A DNA stretch of 64,000 bases from positions 7,192,001 to 7,256,000 of the forward strand of contig CAVNZM010000013.1 of assembly GCA_963693365.1 (NCBI GenBank), in the 5' to 3' direction. Shown one piece after another: positions 1 to 11,734 of this stretch; the stretch's first letter is position 1, and each line of letters opens with the position of its first letter. This stretch comes from Amoebidium appalachense. Lineage: Eukaryota > Ichthyosporea. Under the pieces are notes generated by a model that was given only the letters and a program-made list of their open reading frames with translations, did no database searches and was not told the DNA's origin. The position numbers and the translations under genes were made by a program.

Positions 1-929
1 ATTTTCTAAATCACTTGCCTTTTTTGGTGATTATTGCTAATTCATTGGTTTTCAAAAGTTTAGAAAGTTGATGATGCCCTATTTAAGCCCCGGCCTTATC
101 AGCATCATGGGCGAATTCCGGAGTAAAACCTGTTTTGCCCGGGCATGAAGCCTGCAAAAGTCTTCAGATCCACTTGGCACTGACACTCACCATACGCAGG
201 GCCCTGTACTGAAACCGTGTAACAGACTATTTAAATGATTGTACGATTTTTCACGTGAAATGTGCGTAAAGAAGTTTTTTGTTTGCTTCATTTTCAACGG
301 TTGTGGATTCCTGAATCCTGGTGCGTCCCATGGCTGGCGGTGCTGAGTCACTGGACTCAACGATTGGGTTAAACAGCATCCTGACGCCATTTGAGGCAAG
401 GTTGAAGGGACGGGTTTTTAGCATGAATGATGTGTATCCAATCACATCGCGAGATGCAAACGGCTGGCTTTTTTAGCTAGGTGGAGGGGTTTGCACATTG
501 CAGCCGTCGGAGAAGAACGGCTTAATCCGCATCATGTAGTATAGTAATAATATAAGCCTGCATGTATATTTTTAGTTATTCCCCCCAAAAAAAACCAAAA
601 AAAAAGAAAACCTTTCGTTTCTTTGATTTTAATTATCTAACTTAGTTTTGTAGCGGCGCTTCTTTCTACTGGCAAATGCTCCCGTCCCGTTGACGTCACC
701 TTGGCTCATTGCAAGCGAAAAACCCAATGAAAACGTGCTACAAATTACATCACTGTGCCGTCAAAGTACGCGACCCTGATGATCTGGGCGACTATAAAAA
801 AATCAAGCGGTGCACTTCAGGATCAGTCTGAAACCATAACCACTTCCCTGTGTATCATAGTATATTGATTATTGAATTCGAAAGGAAACTAGCGAAACAT
901 AACGTGAAAGGAAGGAACATTATACTAAA
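1..929. other. Upstream non-coding region of the first gene
   Basis: I see no convincing gene here. Two overlapping short minus-strand frames (187-445) have no family resemblance and no initiation or splice context. The last 150 bases hold the probable core promoter and 5' UTR of the intronless gene starting at 930. An A/C-rich stretch lies near 580-610. Confidence 0.5.
793..799 (+). promoter_or_regulatory. TATA box of the 930-1547 gene
   Basis: A canonical TATAAAA lies about 130 bases before the ATG at 930, in otherwise GC-balanced sequence. With a normal 25-35 base offset, transcription would start near 825-835 and leave a 5' UTR of about 100 bases. The assignment rests on the motif and its position only. 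Confidence 0.5.
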
Positions 930-1547
930 ATGGCAGGCAGCATGTCAAACAAGCTTGTTTGCTTCGTTGTGGCTGGGCAAGACCACGGGGTGATGGTGAG
1001 CGTCACCGGCCTAACCTACACGCAAGTGCTTGCGCGAGCATCGGTTGTGCTCGACATGGAAGCCAAATGTGCATACGATGCATATGGAAACATCTACTCG
1101 GAGGAAAATGTGGAAAAGATAGCGCACGGGAGCATGCTCTACTTCTCTCATACCGAGTTTACATCTCACCAAAGCACCGATAACACCAGCAGCATTTTGC
1201 AATCCCGCCTCAGCGCAAAAGTGGACAAATTTGTTTTTTCCCTCGGCCCCAACCCCGACGTGTTTTCTGAATGGCGTATGCTTGCAAACGAGCTTCGCTC
1301 AGCCATAATTCGCCATGTTCCCAGAAACGTAAGCATCCAAGAATACGTGAAGGAGTTTGTAACCCCACTTGGCACCGTTTCAGAGACCTACAACGATGCT
1401 TCTTCCCTTCCTATCTCCGACCCTTACGCACAACATTGCTTTTGGAAGCTGCTGAACTCTGTTGCTGACTACCAACGTCAAACGGAGGAGTGCCGACTTT
1501 ACGTTCAAGCGTGCGATATCCAACGTCGTGTGGCCATGGGCGCATAG
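930..1547 (+). CDS. Intronless 205-aa protein with a possible ubiquitin-like N-terminal fold
   Basis: A single uninterrupted frame of 205 codons begins at ATG 930 (context TAAAATGG) and ends at a TAG near 1547. A TATA box lies upstream, and composition is ordinary and coding-like, unlike the repeat frames nearby. I do not recognise the family with certainty. Residues about 8-75 have a hydrophobic strand, a helix-like stretch and then the pattern YDAYGNIY...I..GSMLYFSH. This resembles the beta-grasp layout of doublecortin/KHA-type domains (hydrophobic strand, helix, 'dG.ev..i..gd.lyvs'). Residues 95-205 look helical and match nothing I know. There is no signal peptide or membrane segment. Coding status is fairly sure; the fold is a suggestion. 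Confidence 0.7.
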   Translation: MAGSMSNKLVCFVVAGQDHGVMVSVTGLTYTQVLARASVVLDMEAKCAYDAYGNIYSEENVEKIAHGSMLYFSHTEFTSHQSTDNTSSILQSRLSAKVDKFVFSLGPNPDVFSEWRMLANELRSAIIRHVPRNVSIQEYVKEFVTPLGTVSETYNDASSLPISDPYAQHCFWKLLNSVADYQRQTEECRLYVQACDIQRRVAMGA

Positions 1548-2229
1548 TAAAGTAATTATTTCTGCAATGGCTCGAGTGAGTGGTTTATGAGCTTTCAGGC
1601 ACCGTGCATGCATCAGACAGTTTACGAGTCTGGAATCAAGAGCATCATTTGTACTAATATGTGTGCTGGTTTCTAGCTATTGGTAACTGTCTATTGCACC
1701 AGTTGTTTTATTTTCAATAGAAAAGGATTCGAGTGAATGACTGTATATTTTGTGTAATAGTTCGCCAATGGATTTGCCAGCATCACATAGTGCTCCCTGG
1801 AAATTTAGTTTCTCCAAGTTCAGCACGCGTTCCTGCAGATGCAACATATCTGTTATGTTACCGTAGAATTCCTTATTTCAGCTCCAAAAAATTGGCTGGG
1901 CTGATGGGAAAGTACGCTCTTGAGGAACACTTAACGAATAAAAGATGTCAGCAATCAGTACCATTTGTTGGGAGTCAAAGTTTGTTGGGAACTCTGTAAT
2001 ACCCCTCACGGTGTGCAAAGAAACGATTGAGAACGTTTGAAACGTGATAAATAAGAAAAATTGATTTCCAGGCCACGTGAACTTTCTGAGCACCAGCAGT
2101 GAGTGTGCACTTTACATCTTTTAGTAAAGCCTCATATTTGTCCCCTCCTTATCTTCATACCATCTCACGCCTGTTCATTCCCCATCTCCATGCACCCACA
2201 CATTCACACATTCAACTTGCTGTTGAAGC

Positions 2230-2395
2230 AAACAATATCGGCTTAAGCATGTGTGCGCACGCGCATATACACACGCATGCATATGCACACACGCACGCAC
2301 GCACGTGCATCCACGCAAGCTGGTGCACTCTAAGGAATTCGGCAGGAATACTCTCCCCCCCCCCCCCCCCCCCCCCAAACACACACACACACACC
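2230..2395 (+). repeat. Mixed (CA)n / C-G dinucleotide and poly(C) tract
   Basis: Alternating CA/CG dinucleotides with ACGC units are followed by a poly(C) run of about 23 bases (2354-2376) and a short (CA)n block. It is alternating purine-pyrimidine DNA. Confidence 0.85.
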
Positions 2396-2610
2396 CAGGT
2401 CTTCATCAATCCCTTAAGGGCTTCTTGGTGCCCCAATCACGGATTAAGCTGAAATATGCCGATTATGCATTTAAGACAGCCATGTCCGCGGCGCCGGCAG
2501 CAGCGGTGGCGGCGGACGGGGAGGGATAGGAGGGGAGCTTTAATTTCTACGTTAAGTGAGCCAAGGGTTAGGGGGAGACGTAGCCTATTAGGAGACATGT
2601 ACGGATTTTG

Positions 2611-2807
2611 CGGGGGGGGGAGGGAGGGGGGGGGGGGGGGGGGGGGGCGAGAGCGCAACTTGTTGGGGGGGAGGTGGGGAGGGGGGGGAGGGAAGCTAGA
2701 GAGAGAGAGGGAGAGCCCTAGGACTGTTTGCCTACGGTAACCATGCCAGCACTTACGGCGAAGAAGGACCGGGGGGGGGGGGGGGGGGGGGAGGGGGGGG
2801 TTAGCCT
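2611..2807 (+). repeat. Poly(G) and GGGGA-rich tracts
   Basis: G runs at 2611-2647 and 2770-2798 are separated by G/A-rich sequence. Any frame across them reads as poly-Gly/Arg and should not be annotated. Confidence 0.85.
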
Positions 2808-3718
2808 CTGCAAGTGTCTTGTACGTGCCGACTCGGCCACTGGTTGAAAAGGCGTTCGCAGGGGGCAAGTGGGGGGGGGAGAGGGCGGGAATTTCAGGCA
2901 AGCTTCAGACTACCCTGAAACAGGGGATAAGGTCGGTAGTTTCGCAGGGCATGCTACTCGAGCGGTTTCAAACAGGAAGTGAGGGTGAACAAAGATACTT
3001 TCGTGTTTCGGGGGGGAGGGGGGGGGGGGAGGGGGGAGGAAGGGGGGAAAGGGGGAGGGAGGGGAGGGGGGGACCACAGACAGAATAAAATGCCTTCAAT
3101 AAAGACTGACGGTGACGAGCTACATGCCGTGCACATTCATGCCTATTTGCAAGTGTACTTGTTTGATGCATAAACCAAAAAGGGGGAAAAAAGGCAAAAT
3201 CAAGGCGGGAAGGAGGTTGGCGGGGGTGGGGGGAAAGAATGGGGAAAGAGGGGGGGGGGGGGGGGGGGGTTACACCAATATTAGTGTTTAGTGTAAGTAG
3301 TGTTTTTTTACAGGGGGAAGCCTGGCATGTTTAGTTTAAGAGATGAAAACGTTGTTTCAAGACGTCCTACTTATGATTCCAAGCCTGCGATTGAGCAGCT
3401 TCTTCAAGCACTCTATCATTTGCCTGCAGGGGATATTGGTTACTCAAGATATAACTGTTATATCTCGTTCTTAATATAGATACATTGCCGGAACATGGTA
3501 TCAAACGGGTAAGCGTTGGGGTTTGGGTTGAAAAGAAAAGGACTTTTTGAAAGATTCCGAGTTTCTATTTTGTCCACCCGAAGGAGGGGGGCCGGGGAAA
3601 AAAAGGGGGGGGGGGATACATGTGTGTGCACGCGAAGTTCCTGAGTGTGTTCGTGTATGTGTGCATATGAGAATGTGCGCTGCACTGCACTAAATTAATG
3701 TAGGTTTGTGCCCTAAAA

Positions 3719-3803
3719 AGAAAAAAAAAAAAAAAAAGAAAAGAGGCCCCCCGGGGGGAAGGGGGGAAGGGAGGTTGGGGGGGGGGGGGGGGGGGGGGGG
3801 GGG
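3719..3803 (+). repeat. Poly(A) followed by poly(G)
   Basis: An A-rich run of about 18 bases near 3720 is followed after some 40 bases by an uninterrupted G run of about 26 bases (3778-3803). Confidence 0.85.
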
Positions 3804-3999
3804 ACGGGCATGGTGCCGCATTTTTGCACGAGCACACGCGCACACATCATACACACACACTTTTTCGTTTGTATTGGGCTCTCCCGGACATGCTCGTGCA
3901 CACATAAGCCGCATGCAATAAAGGCTGAGCGCCCAAAATTTCCATGCTCACTTTCTTCGGCATATGTTGCTATGCATTGCGCACAAACTGTTGAAAAAA

Positions 4000-4170
4000 T
4001 ACACACACGCGCGCGCATGCGTGCGCACACACATACACACGTGCGCACGCACGCACATACGCACTCACTCGCGCACGCATGCATGCACGCACGCAAGCAT
4101 CCACGGATGCCGCACACGCACACACGCACACACACGCACAGACAGGGAAACACACACACACATGTGTGTT
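4000..4170 (+). repeat. (CA)n / (CACG)n microsatellite
   Basis: A degenerate alternating CA/CG tract with ACGC tetranucleotides. It ends just before a 40-base poly(G) block at about 4218-4257. Confidence 0.85.
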
Positions 4171-4223
4171 ATATGGATCTACCGTTGCTAGGCCCAAATC
4201 ATCAAGTGTTTGTATGCGAGACG

Positions 4224-4258
<35 letters not shown>

Positions 4259-4489
4259 GGGGGAGGGGGGGGGAGGCCCGGGAGGGGGAGAAGGGGAGGT
4301 CATGGGGTTTGCATGGACCATCAATCATGTTGTAGACTATCAGTGATGGTGTTGACCGAAGCCCCCATCTGGTTGGTTGATTAAAGCAGTAGCGGCTAGA
4401 ACTGATATTAGGTACAATATTGTTTTTCTCACCAACCGGACTGGCCGCTTGAACAACGTTACCACGGCATTAGGGTATATGAACTCCGC

Positions 4490-4706
4490 ACCTACACATA
4501 TCCGGTATATAACCCCATCTGCATCGGCATATAAACCCGCACCTACACGGGTATGTAAATCCGGTATATAACCCCATCTACATGGGCATATAAACCCGCA
4601 CCTACACGGGTATAAAACCCCCACCTACACGGGTATATAATCCCCACCTACTCAGGCATAAAACCCCACCTGCACAGGTATATAAGCCCTCACCTACATG
4701 TGGACG
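4490..4706 (+). repeat. Minisatellite, about 24-bp unit
   Basis: About nine imperfect copies of a unit close to GGTATATAAACCCGCACCTA stand in tandem. Each combines a TATATAA-like AT core with an ACCTACAC segment. Copies differ by substitutions and 1-2 base indels. The repeated TATA-like core could mislead promoter prediction. Short frames on both strands across it are translations of the repeat. Confidence 0.8.
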
Positions 4707-4935
4707 AGACGGTCCATTTCCCCTGTGGGCGGCCCCTTTCCCGTAAGGGTAATTTTTCGGCGTCTGCGAGAATGATTGGGTCGGGGCGGGAAGAGACAGA
4801 AAGGGGGAGAATTGGGGGATGGGGGGGGTAACATTGTTGTCCAACCGGCAACATTTTGTATTGGACTGAATATAAACTTGTTACTTGTGCTGCTGTCGGA
4901 GATTGAGCCGTGAGGCTGTATTTCCCTTGTATCTG

Positions 4936-4991
4936 CATGTGTGCGTGTGTGTATCTGTGTGTGTGTCGCGGTGTGTGTGTATCTGTGTGTA

Positions 4992-5037
<46 letters not shown>

Positions 5038-5038
5038 C

Positions 5039-5078
<40 letters not shown>

Positions 5079-5145
5079 TTGTGTATTTTTTTTTTTGTGT
5101 GTGTGTGTGTGCGCGCGCGCGGTGTGTGCGTGTGTACATGTGTCT
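4936..5145 (+). repeat. (GT)n microsatellite with GC-rich interruptions
   Basis: About 200 bases of GT dinucleotides are interrupted by GTGC units and a short T-run. Poly(G) follows at 5204-5258 and a (CA)n block at 5299-5347, giving complementary GT and CA tracts within 400 bases. Confidence 0.9.
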
Positions 5146-5297
5146 CCATGTGCATGTATGTGCTGTGATTGGGTGGGCCACGGGTTTGGAGAGGGCCCCA
5201 GAAGGGGGGGAGGGGGGGGGAGGGGGGGGGGGGGGGGGGGGGGAGGGGGGGGGGAGGACGGGTATGGCCCTGGCACATGAGAACACAATTGAAGCTG

Positions 5298-5333
<36 letters not shown>

Positions 5334-5596
5334 ACACACACACACACGTTTCCCTGTTGCAAACTCCCAAAGACATGCTTGCACACATCCGCATGAAATT
5401 TAGAACAGGCTATCAAGCACCAATTATCGCCATGATCACTTTCCTCGGCATAGACTAAGGTGACTATGTGTGACGGGGCACAAAAACACATTTCAAAAAC
5501 AACGCACACGTGACCGTCCACACACGTGCGCGCGACACACGCACACACGGCGTAACGGCCGATGCATCGTGGCCTTTCAGACACACACACAGATTT

Positions 5597-5653
5597 GAGG
5601 GGGTTCCTGGGGGTGGAGGGGGTGGGGGTGGGTGGGTGGGTGGGTCGGGGGGG

Positions 5654-5685
<32 letters not shown>

Positions 5686-5786
5686 TGGGGAGGGGGGGGG
5701 GGGAGGGGATGGGGTGTACAATAATGACAAGAGTTGAAAGGTGTACATACTGTGCTGCGACAGGCTCCACAGCGGTTGAGCGATCT

Positions 5787-5819
<33 letters not shown>
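5597..5819 (+). repeat. Poly(G) domain with adjacent poly(C)32
   Basis: A G-dominated stretch from 5597 to 5713, including a GGGT-rich section, is followed at 5788-5819 by an uninterrupted run of about 32 C. The two blocks are complementary. Confidence 0.9.
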
Positions 5820-5821
<2 letters not shown>

Positions 5822-5964
5822 GGACCCTCCCCCCAACCTTCCGTTCTCTAAACCAACCGTAAAACTTTGAACACACAAACGAACCTGCAAAAAGAAATAG
5901 TGGGTCGGGAAGGGAAGAGAGAAGACGGCGGGGTAAGGGAGGGGGAGAGGGGGGCACCGGGGTG

Positions 5965-6049
5965 GGGGGTGGGGTGGGTGGGTGGGTGGGTGTGTGTGTG
6001 TGTGTGTGTGTGTGGGGGGGGGAGGGGGGGGGGGGGGGGGGGGGGGGGG
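5965..6049 (+). repeat. GGGT / (GT)n / poly(G) compound repeat
   Basis: GGGT units grade into about 12 GT dinucleotides and then into G runs broken by a single A. Confidence 0.85.
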
Positions 6050-6650
6050 CATAAATATTATTGCCCAACGAACGGCAGTTTGCTTCGGGCTTGATACAAT
6101 TCGTCACCAATAGTTGTGTCTGCCACTATAGTATGTTCTGGGTGTGTATGTTTGTGTGTGTGTGTGGGGGGGGGGGGGGGGGGAAGGGGGCCCCGGGAGG
6201 GCGGGAGGGGGGGGGGGAAGGGGAGGGGGTGTGTCTGTGTGTATCTGTCAGTGCGTGTGCATGTGGTTGGCTGGGTACGGTGCGTATGTGCATTTTATAG
6301 TGAAAGTGTTTGTGTGCATGTTGATCAGAAGAGAGAGAGTGTGTGTATGTGTGTGGGGAGGGGGGGGGGGAGGGAGGGAGAAAGGGGGGGAGGGGGGAGG
6401 TAAAGACTGTGTTTGAGTACGAAGTACATTATGACGGACAACACCATACAGACAGTGAAGCACACAAAAGTGCATGATAACAATCACTGAGCCGAGCCCA
6501 TCCTTTCGGGGGGGGGGGGGGGGGGGGGCGAGGGCGAAAGGGGAGGGGAGGGGGGGGGGGGGGAGCTCAAAGTTGGAAGTGGGTGAGTGAGGGTATAAGA
6601 AGGAGGAAGGGGGGTTGTGGGTGTGGAAGAATTCGGAGAACTTGGCATGT

Positions 6651-6651
<1 letters not shown>

Positions 6652-6723
<72 letters not shown>
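6652..6723 (+). repeat. (GT)n microsatellite
   Basis: About 34 nearly perfect GT dinucleotides. Confidence 0.9.
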
Positions 6724-6724
<1 letters not shown>

Positions 6725-7106
6725 TAGGGTGGTGGTGCCGGAAGGGGAGAGGGGGGGAGGGGGGGGGAGGGAGACCAACACTCTAGGGTAAATATGATGC
6801 ACGGTGACCCAGTCACTGTCACTGTCTAGAGTTCTATTTGCAACTAAATAATATCATGTCATAGCGCCCATAAGGGTTTGCACACGCCTAAGTACTGTGC
6901 AAGCAACTTGAACTCTAAGCAACCAAGAAGCCTTAAGGGCAAAACGAAGCCATGTTTTGCAGCCCAGTTACTTATGGCCTAAATTTTCCATTCATCACAG
7001 GCAAAGTTTGGCCTGTTATATCCTCTAGCCCTGTCTGGGTAACGTTTATTACTTATTGGCTAATAAATATATTCAAGACCTTAGGCGACCTACCAACAAG
7101 AAGTAC

Positions 7107-7634
7107 TTATGGGGCAGTGTATGGGGGACCGCAAAGATAGTCCATGAGATCCCCTACCGGGTGAGGGAAGCACCCCTGTTCGTCACTCGTTGGGCATCCC
7201 GCCTGGCTGTTAAGCGACAGGTCGAGAGTGCCATTGAGAAAGTTGGTGGGGCATGCCTCACCCGCCTTACCAAGAGGTTTGCAACCAATGATCTCAATAT
7301 CGAGATTGTCCGCAAAAGTGGAATTGTAAACGCCCTCAAGGTAGCTGTCCTTTCCGCAGGCCTCGTCAGAGCGGTTTTTTGAGAGGTAAAAGTCAAAAGT
7401 GCCGTTACCGATCACAGAGAGACCAGTGAGGTTGGTGTACAGGCGGCACTCGGACGAGGTATCGTTGTCACTGCTTACAACCTGGAAGGCAACACATTCA
7501 TGGTTTTCGTTACACGCCATTGCGCACGAGCTTACGGACCACTCAGTGGTGTTAGTACCGTTTGTGGTGTGGTTCCCACCCTCACCATGCATGCCCACCT
7601 CCATCCCCATAACCTCAGACTCGCCCTCCGTCAT
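7107..7634 (-). CDS. PAN/apple-like Cys-rich extracellular protein, probably a partial gene
   Basis: A minus-strand frame of 175 codons ends at a TAA at 7107-7109. Near residues 33-70 it has the spacing SCAMACNENHECVAF followed by ECRLYTN, typical of PAN/apple modules (Cys pairs, CxxF, then C-x-LY). A second Cys-rich section follows. About ten N-x-S/T sequons (for example NHT, NGT, NTT, NLT, NST) point to secretion or surface exposure, but there is no signal peptide at the first Met. The frame closes with a stop a few codons upstream of a C14 run. A splice acceptor (GACGGAG/GGCG) after the pyrimidine tract is therefore as likely as a start at 7634. I regard this as the last or only visible exon. 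It lies antisense and just upstream of the first IQGAP exon found. Confidence 0.55.
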   Translation of the reverse strand: MTEGESEVMGMEVGMHGEGGNHTTNGTNTTEWSVSSCAMACNENHECVAFQVVSSDNDTSSECRLYTNLTGLSVIGNGTFDFYLSKNRSDEACGKDSYLEGVYNSTFADNLDIEIIGCKPLGKAGEACPTNFLNGTLDLSLNSQAGCPTSDEQGCFPHPVGDLMDYLCGPPYTAP

Positions 7635-8057
7635 GTTTGTTCCATTGGGGGGGGGGGGGGCATTTGAAGGAAAGAGAAGAAATCAAACCCCCCCCCTCCC
7701 CCCCGGAAGGGGATTGTTGAAGGAAAGAGAAGAATACGACCCCCCCCCCCCTCTCCCCCTGCACACCTCTTGTGTCTTTTGTGGATGTTTAGTTATTCGT
7801 TGAATATTTGTATTCACACTGTGTAGCGCAGGGGGTGAGAGGGGGGGGGGGGGGGTATGTCTTGTGAAGCCCGATGTCTCCAAACACCCCTCACCCTCCC
7901 CGTGCCAGGATATGCTGCACCACCTAAGCTGTGTCGATCTAGTATCTCTGTCTTTCTCCCTTGCTCACTCCTGCCCTCCCTCGCTCCCCCCCCCCCCCCC
8001 CCTCCCCCCCCCCCCCCCCCCCCCCCCCCCTCCCCCTCTCCATTTATACCTGCACAG
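7635..8057. other. Gap between the PAN-like exon and the first IQGAP exon
   Basis: Poly(G)/poly(C) runs (7647-7660, 7687-7702, 7741-7750, 7842-7856, 7986-8035) lie in otherwise unremarkable sequence. The last part is the 3' end of an IQGAP intron, with acceptor AG at 8056-8057. No upstream IQGAP exon could be recognised. Confidence 0.5.
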
Positions 8058-9005
8058 GTTGACGATGTCAAGGAGTTTGCGACGGGCAACCAGATGGTGA
8101 TCAAGATGGTAGTGTACTACAACAGAGGCGTGAGGGAGCGCCTGTTCCTGAGGGAGCTCTTTGCCCCCTTGGTCGGTGAGGTCCTGAAGACGGACATCAG
8201 CATCAACGCAAACCCCATCGGTATGCATGTGTGTCTGTGTGTGTATTTGTGAGTGGGTGGGTTGGTGTGGGTGAGTAGGTGTATTGGTGTGTAACCTTGT
8301 GTATTTGTGTGCGTTTGCGTGCACGCGTTGTTGCCTGTCTGGCTGACTGCCTGATTGCCTGCCTGCCTGCCTGCCTGCCTGTCTTGGTCCCTGTGCGTGG
8401 CGGGTGCGTGCGTGCTTGCTTCCTCGCATCTGTTCGTGTGTGTGTGCCACTTTCTTGCGATATGTGTGGTTTGCAGTCATTTGCTTTAACATTGCATACT
8501 TGCTTTGAGATAACTAAGTATTGCCCCCTCCCCCCCCCCCCCCCCTCCCCCCCCCCCCTCCCCCCTCCCCCCCCTCCTGTTCAGACATCTACAAGAAGTG
8601 GATCTCGCAGACGGAGGTGGAGACCGGCAAGCCGTCGGAGCTGCCGTACGACGTGCCTGTGCCCGAAGCGCTCAAGCACGAGGTGGTCAAGAAGACATTC
8701 GATGAGCGCCTGCAGAACATCATGGCCATCACGGATAAGTAGGGTCCTTGCATGGGCATGGATGCGCAAAGACAGGCATGACGTGCGGGGAGAGAGGGAG
8801 AGGGAGAGGGAGGGGACGTGTGTGCGTGTGGGGTGGGGGGGGTTGGGGGAGGGGGAGTGTGTGTGTGAAAGAGAGAGGGAACAGCTGGTATGCTTTTCAT
8901 AGCATTTCCCATAGTATTTGCTCCGAGGATTTTCAGATACAGGCACCTACGTTTGTACACATCCTGGATACCCACCCGCACAGAAATTGCATGTAAGCAC
9001 GTGAG

Positions 9006-9047
<42 letters not shown>

Positions 9048-9093
9048 ACACACACACAAGCAGAGGCACAGCCTACACACACGCGCACGCGCG

Positions 9094-9184
<91 letters not shown>

Positions 9185-9783
9185 GCTCACTCACTCACAC
9201 TTACTCGCTCACACCTCTAACCATCAATTTCAATGCCACACACCACCAGATTCCTTGGTGCCATCTGTGGATCCACCGACAAACTTCCTTACGGCATTCG
9301 GGCCATTGCCATGGACATGCGCACACTGCTGACTAAGAAGTTCCCATCGGCACCTAGTGACGACATTGTGAAGGTCATCGGAAACCTCATCTTCTTCAGG
9401 TTAATAATATACCCCTCCCCCCCCCCCCCCCCCCCCCCCCCCCGCTTAAACACAGACACATACGCACACACACGCACACACACAACACGCCCAGCCCGTT
9501 TTTCTTGCTTGATGCTTACTGCTGCAGCGCTATTTATAAGTGTCCCTGCACGTCTTTCATCAAGACATGCGACCCAACGTTTTCAAGTGAAGTGGTCTCT
9601 AATATTAGGTTGGGGTTCGCATGCGAGGTGAGGAGTCGATACTCGGGTACTGTGGATGACTGGGCCCCCCTTGGACCCTTGAGCAGGATGGGATTATACG
9701 TATAATCAATGGTGTGCCCTTGTTTGCAGATTCTGCATTGTGTTGCACAGCGTGTGTATACTTTGTTTCACTGCAATGTGCCT

Positions 9784-9816
<33 letters not shown>

Positions 9817-10164
9817 CTGAAAATTGGAAAGCCACCGGCCTTGTTGACAAATAGTTGTGTTTTATCTAGCCTATGGAAAGGCCTGCATTTTTTCCTCATA
9901 TGGGTATGCATGCTGCAAACTCATTGGGTGTGGTACAGATACATGAATCCGGCCATTGTGTCGCCCGATGCATTTGATGTGATCGAGGCATCGGCGTCAA
10001 GTTTGATTTCTCCGGAGCAACGCAGAAACCTGGGTATGTGCAAAGAATTATTTTGGGTGGGATGGGGGTTATTTCCCGGCACTGGGTGGGTGATTATCGT
10101 TTTTTGTTTTTGTTTTTGTTTTTGTTTTTGTTTTTGTTTTTGTTTTTGAAGAGGGAGACAGAGA

Positions 10165-10203
<39 letters not shown>

Positions 10204-10325
10204 CTCACTAATCGAACGTTTGTGGCCTGCACGTTGTGTCATGTAACAACCGGTATCAACATAGGTGTTTTCCTCCGACGTGTTTCTTGTTATGTATGTA
10301 ATGGGTTCTGGCGGCAGTAACAGCT

Positions 10326-10373
<48 letters not shown>

Positions 10374-11248
10374 CGAGATCTCCAAGATCCTGCAGCTGAT
10401 AGCATCCAACAAGCGGTTTGATGAGGCCGAGCAGCCGCACCTTGAGGAGCTGAACAAGTACATTGCACGCTCATACACAAAAATAAAGGACTTCTTCATC
10501 AAGGTAAAGACTACCCTCCCCCCCCCACACACACACACACACGTGCGCACCCATTGATTTCCGCTTTCCCACTCTGAACAACCCCCCCCCCCCCCCCCTC
10601 CCCCCCCCCCCCCCCTTTTTTTTTTTCTTCCCCATCCCTGATCCCACAATATCCCCACAGGCATCGACGACGGTGCAGCCCGAAGAGCACTTCAACATCG
10701 ACCAGTATTCGGACCTGACGCTGCTCAACAAGCCAGTCATCTACATCAGCGGCAAGGAGATCTACACCACACATGCTTTCCTCAAGCTGCACGTCGATGA
10801 GATATGCACCTCCCCAGAGGTATGCATATATCTATATATACATGTCTGTCTGTCTCTCTGTGTCTGACTGCTTCCCTCTCTCTGTTCCCCTGTCTCTCAC
10901 TCTCATTTTCAATATCGGGTTTCGCACTTGCTCACCTCACCACAGAGAACCACAGTGTTTCGCATATCAGAGCCATTCGGACGACTTTAGTTGTTTGTTC
11001 TTGGGTGCATATGACCGTACAAACACACAGGCAAACATGCTTGAGCAGTACACACACCCCATGCACATGTTCGTTCTCTGAATACTTGGCCACAGTCGTC
11101 TCGGTTGGGTCCTAGAACGGCACCACCAACCACTCTGACAGCAAATGGTCATGTATTCTTCCTCCCCCCCCCCCCCCCCCCCCCCTCTCCTTCCCTCCCT
11201 TTAAGGGTTCTTTGGAATGAGCCTCCTAACCGTCATCCCCCCCCCCCC

Positions 11249-11296
<48 letters not shown>

Positions 11297-11606
11297 ACCC
11301 CCTGCGGCAGATTCTGGCCGACCTTGGTGACCTCCCCGACCAGGCCAAGAGGCTCGTGGTGAGTTTATCCTATCTATGTCTATGTTGGCAACTCCCTAGG
11401 TTTCCTTGGTGTGACTATCAAGCACTTTCTCTTGAGCCTCATCATGTCAGAACATCTGAACGTGTTTATGTCATGTTGACCTCTCGCCGAAAAAGCCGAC
11501 GTAGATCCTAGGGCTGCCCATGGAAAGGGGGGGAGATAGGTAGGAGGAATGAGGGAGGTGGTGTGTGACAGGCCCCCCTTTTTGTTATGTGCGCGCGTGT
11601 GTGTAA

Positions 11607-11639
<33 letters not shown>

Positions 11640-11700
11640 GCACAAGAAATGGTTTTGAGCTGGTTGTCCCCTGTGTGTGTGTGTGTGTGGGTGGGTGTGT

Positions 11701-11734
<34 letters not shown>

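Larger units (their letters stand above)
1548..7106. other. Repeat-rich intergenic region, no gene supported
   Basis: Apart from ordinary sequence at 1550-2090 and 6790-7100, this region is dominated by poly(G), poly(C), (CA)n, (GT)n and G/A-rich runs. Every long frame in it translates to poly-Gly, poly-Pro, (His-Thr)n or (Cys-Val)n and is an artefact of the repeats. I looked for the missing first exons of the downstream IQGAP-like gene here and found none. Individual repeats are listed separately. Confidence 0.6.
8058..10819 (+). other. RasGAP-related domain of the IQGAP-like gene (exons 1-6)
   Basis: Exons 1-6 encode the family signatures KMVVYYNRGVRE, DIYKKWISQTE, LPYGIRAIAM, and in exons 3-4 the core RasGAP motif FFRYMNPAIVSPDAF (about residues 152-166). 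These are followed by QRRNLGEISKILQ and KPVIYISGKEI. Phases across each junction rebuild conserved codons (for example AG/A for Arg at exon 3/4 and G/AC for Asp at exon 1/2). This supports the boundaries independently of any gene predictor. Confidence 0.9.

Noticed and set aside
4694-6052. 452-codon minus-strand open frame
   Set aside because: It is a concatenation of poly-Pro, (His-Thr)n and (Cys-Val)n translations of C, CA and GT repeats, with no conserved segment, and frames on both strands are equally open.
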